DNA of 16,880 nucleotides from Nitrospirota bacterium (lineage in GTDB: Bacteria; Nitrospirota; Nitrospiria; Nitrospirales; UBA8639), in NCBI GenBank assembly GCA_029865515.1, contig JAOUGQ010000034.1, positions 1 through 16,880 of the forward strand. The letters are read 5' to 3'. The translations under genes were made by a program, and so were the position numbers. Shown here piece by piece: positions 11,940 to 16,880 of the stretch. Position 1 is the stretch's first letter, and each line of letters begins with the position of its first letter. The notes beneath the pieces are model-generated. The model was not told where the DNA came from, made no database searches, and worked only from the letters and a program-made list of their open reading frames with translations.

Positions 11940-14792
11940 ATGATGAATCCACTCGTGCAGCTTCGTGATGCGGGACAAAGTCCCTGGTATGACTATATTC
12001 GTCGAGGCTTGATCACCTCTGGAGAACTCCAGGCTCTTATTGAGAATGATGGTCTCATGGGTATGACCTCGAACCCTTCAATTTTTGAAAAAGCGATTGG
12101 AGGGAGTGCTGACTATGACGAGACCATCACGCAAGTGGCGTCCATGGTCACGAGCGTGAAACAGATCTATGAGCGGGTGGCCATTCAGGACATCCAGGAT
12201 GCGGCCGACCTGTTGCGGCCGGTCTATGAAGCCTCAGACGGTCGGGATGGCTATGTGAGTTTGGAGGTGTCGCCGGATTTGGCCTTTGATACCCAAGCAA
12301 CCATTGACGAAGCGGTCCGTCTCTATCAGACCGTGAGCCGGGACAATGTCATGATTAAAGTACCTGGAACGCCGGAAGGATTGCCGGCCATCGAGGAACT
12401 TTTGTCTCAAGGTATTAATATCAATGTCACGCTCTTGTTCAGTGTGGCGGTGTATGAACAGGTTGCCTGGAGTTATATCCGCGGACTGAAACGGTTGGCC
12501 GCGCATGGAGGGAATCTGCATCGCATCGCCTCGGTGGCCAGTTTTTTCGTCAGTCGGATCGATAGTCTGATTGATAAGAAATTAGAAGCGAAAATCAAAG
12601 AAGAATCCCATCCGGGCCGGCGAGCCATGATGGAAGGTCTCCTGGGAACTGTGGCCATTGCCAATGCCAAACTGGCGTACAAGAAATTTCAGGAGATCTT
12701 TGCGAGTGCCGAATTTCAATCCCTCAAGGCAGAGGGGGCCAGAGTTCAACGGGTTCTCTGGGCCAGCACCGGCACAAAAAATCCCAAGTATCCGGATATC
12801 TATTATGTCGACAATCTCATCGGTCCGGATACCGTCAACACGATGCCGGAAGCGACCTTTGCCGCCTTCCGGAATCATGGAAAAGTCAAGAACACGATCC
12901 AGGAGGGCCTTGCTGAAGCGACCGCCACCATGCAGCGGTTGGCCGAGGTGGGAATCTCGATGGAGGAGGTGACCGACACTCTCTTGAAAGATGGCGCACA
13001 ATTATTTGTGGATGCTTTTGATCAATTAATGGGAGTGATTAGCCGGAAGCGGGCGTCGGTGTTAGGCACGAAGGTGGATCGGGTCACCTATAGGGTAGGT
13101 GCTGCTCAGAAGCAGGTGGACGAGAAGCTCAAAGAATTTCGCCACACCAATCTGGTTCGTCGTGTGTGGTCCAAAGATCCAACCGTCTGGCATCACGATC
13201 CCGCTCATCAGCAGATCATTCGACATGCGCTGGGGTGGTTGGGAATCACGGAACGGCAACTTCCCTGTATATCCCGGTTACGTGCTCTGGCAGAGGAAAT
13301 CAAAGATGCAGGCTTCAAGCATGTCTTGGTCCTGGGTATGGGGGGAAGCAGCCTGTGCCCGGAAGTGTGCCGGATGACCTTTGGTCTGATTTCCGGATAT
13401 CCCGAGTTGCATGTCTTGGATAGCACGGTACCCTCGCAAGTGCGGGCCTTTGAACATCGGGTGGATTTGTCAAAAACCTTGTGCGTGGTAGCCAGCAAAT
13501 CGGGATCTACCACCGAACCCCTCGTGTTTCAGAAATATTTCTTTGAGCGGATGCACCAAGTCGTGGGGGATAAAGCTGGTGACCATTTTGTGGCCATTAC
13601 CGATCCCGGGTCTTTACTGGAACAGGTGGCCAAAGACCTACACTTTCGACATATTCTTCCAGGAGTTCCAGAGATCGGTGGACGCTATTCAGCCCTTTCC
13701 AACTTTGGGATCGTTCCCGCGGCATTGATGGGCGTGAACATTGAACATCTCCTGTACCGGGCAGAACGCATGCGTCATTCCTGCGGCGCCAGCGTGCCTC
13801 CACAAGATAATCCCGGGGTCATCCTCGGCACGGTCCTGGGCGTCTTAGCCAAAGCCGGACGGGACAAACTGACGTTTGTGCTCTCGCCGGCCCTATGGGA
13901 TCTGGGTGCGTGGATAGAACAATTGGTGGCCGAAAGCACGGGGAAAGAAGGAAAGGGAATTATTCCGGTGGATGGCGAATCCCTAGGCATTCCCAAGGTC
14001 TATGGCCAGGATCGGGTCTTTGCGTACATTCGGTATGAGCAAGGGATTGATGCGGACCAGGAAGCCAAGGTGAACGCTCTTGAGCAAGCCGGACATCCGG
14101 TGATTCGAATAGACGTCGCAGATCTGATTAATCTGGGGGAGCAATTTTTCTTATGGGAAATGGCCACGGCGGTGGCCGGAGCCATGCTAGAGATCAATGC
14201 CTTCGATCAACCAAACGTCCAGGAAAGTAAAGACTACACCAAGAAATATTTAGAGGCGGTTACACAGACGGGCACTCTGCCCGAGTCCACTCCATTGTTG
14301 AGCGATGGCGATGTGAAGGTGTATGCCGACCAACAGAACGCCGCTGTTTTTAAGGGAAAGAACTCATTGGAAGCTGTACTGAGTGCGCATTTGGATCGGG
14401 TGAACCCGGGAGATTATTTCGCCATCAATGCCTATGTGGAGCGGACAGAAACTGTCCATGGTCTGTTCGAACGCATCCGTACAACCGTGCGGGAGGCGAA
14501 GCAGGTGGCGACGACGCTGGGATATGGCCCACGGTTTCTCCATTCAACCGGGCAATTGCATAAAGGCGGACCCAACTCGGGCGTATTTATCCAAGTGACC
14601 TGCGATGATGAAGCTGATCTTCCCATTCCCGGTGAGCCGTATACCTTTGGGATCTTAAAGGCCGCGCAAGCACTGGGGGATATGCAAAGTCTGGCCAGTC
14701 GTCATCGACGAGTCATTCGAGTGCATGTGAGCGGGGATGTCGTCAAAGGGGTGACTCGTCTGGAGCAAACGATCAAAGCCGTCCTATCATGA
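11940..14792 (+). CDS. tal-pgi: bifunctional transaldolase / glucose-6-phosphate isomerase
   Basis: A 950-residue fusion. Residues of about 1-370 are transaldolase: GMTSNPSIFEKAI at 41-53, and the Schiff-base Lys140 in NVMIKVPGTPEG. After a linker, residues from about 400 on are glucose-6-phosphate isomerase, with GMGGSS at 466-471 and SKSGSTTEP at 519-527 for phosphate binding, and STGQLHKGGPNSGVF near the C-terminus. The protein interconverts the sedoheptulose-7-phosphate/glyceraldehyde-3-phosphate and erythrose-4-phosphate/fructose-6-phosphate pairs, and converts fructose-6-phosphate to glucose-6-phosphate. One chain therefore links the output of the non-oxidative branch to the substrate of Zwf, encoded next door. 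AAGGAG at 11928-11933 is 6 bases before the ATG at 11940; a GTG at 11937 is the alternative. This fusion is known from several bacteria. A run of eight T (11919-11926) lies just before the ribosome binding site. Confidence 0.95.
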   Translation: MMNPLVQLRDAGQSPWYDYIRRGLITSGELQALIENDGLMGMTSNPSIFEKAIGGSADYDETITQVASMVTSVKQIYERVAIQDIQDAADLLRPVYEASDGRDGYVSLEVSPDLAFDTQATIDEAVRLYQTVSRDNVMIKVPGTPEGLPAIEELLSQGININVTLLFSVAVYEQVAWSYIRGLKRLAAHGGNLHRIASVASFFVSRIDSLIDKKLEAKIKEESHPGRRAMMEGLLGTVAIANAKLAYKKFQEIFASAEFQSLKAEGARVQRVLWASTGTKNPKYPDIYYVDNLIGPDTVNTMPEATFAAFRNHGKVKNTIQEGLAEATATMQRLAEVGISMEEVTDTLLKDGAQLFVDAFDQLMGVISRKRASVLGTKVDRVTYRVGAAQKQVDEKLKEFRHTNLVRRVWSKDPTVWHHDPAHQQIIRHALGWLGITERQLPCISRLRALAEEIKDAGFKHVLVLGMGGSSLCPEVCRMTFGLISGYPELHVLDSTVPSQVRAFEHRVDLSKTLCVVASKSGSTTEPLVFQKYFFERMHQVVGDKAGDHFVAITDPGSLLEQVAKDLHFRHILPGVPEIGGRYSALSNFGIVPAALMGVNIEHLLYRAERMRHSCGASVPPQDNPGVILGTVLGVLAKAGRDKLTFVLSPALWDLGAWIEQLVAESTGKEGKGIIPVDGESLGIPKVYGQDRVFAYIRYEQGIDADQEAKVNALEQAGHPVIRIDVADLINLGEQFFLWEMATAVAGAMLEINAFDQPNVQESKDYTKKYLEAVTQTGTLPESTPLLSDGDVKVYADQQNAAVFKGKNSLEAVLSAHLDRVNPGDYFAINAYVERTETVHGLFERIRTTVREAKQVATTLGYGPRFLHSTGQLHKGGPNSGVFIQVTCDDEADLPIPGEPYTFGILKAAQALGDMQSLASRHRRVIRVHVSGDVVKGVTRLEQTIKAVLS

Positions 14793-14811
14793 GGGGAAGG
14801 GGTGAGGCGTC

Positions 14812-14859
14812 AGAAGTAAAAAGGAGGAAGGGAAGATCTGTTTTTTCTCCTTACTCCTC
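14812..14859. terminator. imperfect hairpin between convergent operons
   Basis: The 97 bases between the convergent tal-pgi and zwf stops contain GTAA-AAA-GGAG on the left and CTCC-TTAC on the right (about 14816-14826 and 14847-14854), which can pair with a three-base bulge. A run of six T at 14841-14846 lies inside the loop rather than after the stem. It may act as a weak shared terminator, but it is not a classical one. Confidence 0.3.
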
Positions 14860-14889
14860 AATACCAACTATTTTCTACACAGGGAAAAG

Positions 14890-16440
14890 CTAGATTTTTC
14901 GCCAATGGTGGCCGCCGGTATGAATGAGTCGATCGGCTTCCACCGGCCCCCAACTGCCGGCGGGATACTCCGGTAGCCATTTGGTTTCGTACGCGCTCCA
15001 TCCTTCGAGGATATCCGTCACCCATTTCCACGAAGCCTCAACGGCATCCCGCCGCATGAACAACGATGTATCCCCGGCCATCACATCCAGCAACAACCGC
15101 TCATAGGCTTCCGGGGAAGGCGCCTCAAATGCGTCGCCGTAGTGAAAGTCCATTTCAACAGGATGGGTTTGGGCTTTGGTGCCTGGCACTTTCGAAATGA
15201 TTCGTAGGGCCATGCCTTCTTCGGGTTGAATGCGAAGCGTGAGCAGATTCGGTGCCTGGGGCGTTTGGGGATTGGCATTAAACAAAATCTGGGGAATGTC
15301 CTTAAATTGGACGGCGATTTCGGTCGCGCGTGTCGCCATTGCTTTCCCCGTGCGAATGTAGAACGGTACTCCGGCCCAGCGCCAGTTTTCCACGAAGACT
15401 TTTAAGGCCACATAGGTTTCCGTCGTGGAGTCGGATTCCACCCCTTCCTCTCGTCGATAGCCGGGCACTTCCTGGTTCTTGATGATTCCGTGGGCATATT
15501 GCGCGCGAACCGTCATCTGTTCGACTTCTTTCCCTCGAATGGGGCGCAGGCCTCGTAAGACATCCATCCGGGCATTCCGCACCACATCCGGATCCAGTGA
15601 GTAGGGGGGCTCCATCGCAATGAGACACAACAGTTGCAAAATGTGATTTTGCACCATGTCCCGGAGTGCCCCGGCTCCCTCGTAATAGGCGGCCCGGGTG
15701 CCTAGGGTGACGGCTTCACTCACGGTTAATTGCACGTGATCAATGTATTTATGGTTCCACAAGGGTTCGAAGATGGAATTGGCAAATCGCATGACCATAA
15801 TATTCTGGACGGTCTCTTTCCCGAGGTAATGATCAATGCGATAAATCTGGGATTCATCAAATACTTTACCGATCGCCGTATTAATGGCCTGGGCGGAAGA
15901 CAAATCATGCCCGATAGGCTTCTCCACAATGACTCGAGAGTAGGTGTCTACCTGGCCAGGGGCAGCCACTAACCCGGCCTGCTGAAGCCCTTCACACGCG
16001 GGAGCAAAGGACGTTGGCGGAATGGCTAAATAAAAGATGCGATTGCCGGGGAGGTGGAGTGGTGACTCGATGTCCTTCAGGCGATCCCCGATCGTCACAT
16101 AATAGTCGGAGGTGGCAAGATCCCCTGCACAATAAAACAAGCGACGCTGGAAGGTGTTCCACTTGTCGTGTTCAAGTGTTTGCCGGGAAAATTGTTCGAT
16201 GCCTTCCCGGGCGATGCTCCGAAAATCCTCATCCGAGAGGGTTTTTCGGCCCAATCCCAGTACCGCGAAATTGTCAGGCAAGAGGCCGTCCAGAAGCAGG
16301 TTGTACAGGGCAGGGAGGAGTTTGCGGCGCGTCAGATCGCCTGAGGCACCGAAAATGACAATCGTGCACGATTGAGTGGCCGCAGCCCTGTTGGCCGTGA
16401 CGGGTGTTCCAGTCGTGGAGGATGACTCGTTGGGTGACAT
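14890..16440 (-). CDS. zwf: glucose-6-phosphate 1-dehydrogenase
   Basis: Zwf oxidises glucose-6-phosphate to 6-phosphogluconolactone with NADP, the first step of the oxidative pentose phosphate pathway. The 516-residue protein has the nucleotide-binding IFGASGDLTRRK at 29-40, EKPIGHDL at 173-180 and the active-site segment RIDHYLGKE at 201-209, with the catalytic His204 among its conserved residues. The first 25 residues are a polar, Ser/Thr-rich extension. GGAGG lies 5 bases before the ATG. The gene follows gnd on the same strand with a gap of 21 bases, so they are probably cotranscribed, and both converge on the tkt/tal-pgi operon. I see no sign of damage. Confidence 0.97.
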   Translation of the reverse strand: MSPNESSSTTGTPVTANRAAATQSCTIVIFGASGDLTRRKLLPALYNLLLDGLLPDNFAVLGLGRKTLSDEDFRSIAREGIEQFSRQTLEHDKWNTFQRRLFYCAGDLATSDYYVTIGDRLKDIESPLHLPGNRIFYLAIPPTSFAPACEGLQQAGLVAAPGQVDTYSRVIVEKPIGHDLSSAQAINTAIGKVFDESQIYRIDHYLGKETVQNIMVMRFANSIFEPLWNHKYIDHVQLTVSEAVTLGTRAAYYEGAGALRDMVQNHILQLLCLIAMEPPYSLDPDVVRNARMDVLRGLRPIRGKEVEQMTVRAQYAHGIIKNQEVPGYRREEGVESDSTTETYVALKVFVENWRWAGVPFYIRTGKAMATRATEIAVQFKDIPQILFNANPQTPQAPNLLTLRIQPEEGMALRIISKVPGTKAQTHPVEMDFHYGDAFEAPSPEAYERLLLDVMAGDTSLFMRRDAVEASWKWVTDILEGWSAYETKWLPEYPAGSWGPVEADRLIHTGGHHWRKI

Positions 16441-16461
16441 GGCAACCTCCCAATGATGCGG

Positions 16462-16880
16462 TTATTGCCGGACGCTGTGTCCGCCAAAGGCTTTCCGCAG
16501 GGCCGCTAACATTTTTTCCGCGAAGGATGTTTCCTGTCGCGAACGAAACCGGGTGAACAAGGCGGTCGTGAGGGTGGGAACCGGGACATCCTTCTCGATG
16601 GCATCCATAATCATCCAGCGACCTTCCCCTGAATCCTGCACATAGCCTTGTAACTGTTCCAGCTTGGGATCCTGTTTGAGTGCGCCGGCCGCCAATTCAA
16701 GCAACCAGGAGCGCACCACACTCCCCTGCATCCACAGATCCGCGATTCTAGCCAGGTCCAATTGATATTCACTCTTGGACATGAGTTCAAAGCCTTCCGC
16801 GTATCCCTGCATCATACTATATTCAATGCCATTGTGAACCATCTTCACGTAATGTCCAGCGCCATGGCCTCCCACATGTG
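16462..16880 (-). CDS. gnd: 6-phosphogluconate dehydrogenase, decarboxylating (C-terminal part)
   Basis: The C-terminal part, nearly 140 codons, of an enzyme that oxidises and decarboxylates 6-phosphogluconate to ribulose-5-phosphate; the N-terminal NAD(P)-binding domain lies beyond the right edge. The segment GAGHYVKMVHNGIEYSMMQGYAEGF carries the catalytic Lys and the conserved His-Asn of the family, and SGEGRW followed by FTRFRSRQE is the usual C-terminal substrate-binding region. The short C-terminus, ending soon after FAEKMLAALRKAFGGH, indicates the YqeC/GntZ-like short class of about 300 residues, rather than the class of about 470. The cofactor preference cannot be judged because that domain is missing from the window. 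It is upstream of zwf, 21 bases away. Confidence 0.94.
   Translation of the reverse strand, partial: HVGGHGAGHYVKMVHNGIEYSMMQGYAEGFELMSKSEYQLDLARIADLWMQGSVVRSWLLELAAGALKQDPKLEQLQGYVQDSGEGRWMIMDAIEKDVPVPTLTTALFTRFRSRQETSFAEKMLAALRKAFGGHSVRQ

Overview
The window is a bacterial chromosomal segment of moderate GC content, with dense coding, short intergenic gaps and no insertion sequence, phage gene, RNA gene or CRISPR array that I can recognise. The gene mix suggests a member of Nitrospirota, possibly a Nitrospira-like nitrifier: a transaldolase-glucose-6-phosphate isomerase fusion, a short decarboxylating 6-phosphogluconate dehydrogenase, a unimodular QueF, and a TtuA/ThiS-type thiolation pair. 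This assignment is an inference from gene content and protein style, not a database match.

Region 1 (1-1760): a DegT/AryC1-type PLP sugar aminotransferase on the + strand converges on queF (queuosine precursor reductase) on the - strand.

Region 2 (1851-7566): a well-formed sigma-70-type promoter precedes six closely packed + strand genes. They encode the two subunits of a split phosphonopyruvate/sulfopyruvate-type decarboxylase, a class V aminotransferase of the 2-aminoethylphosphonate type, a PntC-like cytidylyltransferase, a protein joining a degenerate nucleotidyltransferase domain to a CDP-alcohol phosphotransferase, and a flippase-like polytopic membrane protein. Read together they form a plausible route: phosphonopyruvate to phosphonoacetaldehyde, to 2-aminoethylphosphonate, to CMP-aminoethylphosphonate, then transfer to a lipid or polyol head and possibly movement across the membrane. 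The committing enzyme, PEP mutase, is not in the window. This is the best candidate for a little-described system here.

Region 3 (7567-9821): an unrecognised small protein of 143 residues with its own putative promoter, then a gap of about 330 bases holding a hairpin. On the - strand lies a two-gene ttuB-ttuA-like operon (sulfur carrier ending in Gly-Gly plus tRNA thiolase), whose promoter sits so close to the start codon that the mRNA may be nearly leaderless.

Region 4 (9822-16880): transketolase and a transaldolase-glucose-6-phosphate isomerase fusion on the + strand converge on gnd-zwf on the - strand. Together these supply most of the oxidative and non-oxidative pentose phosphate pathway; 6-phosphogluconolactonase is not in view. 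gnd runs off the right edge.
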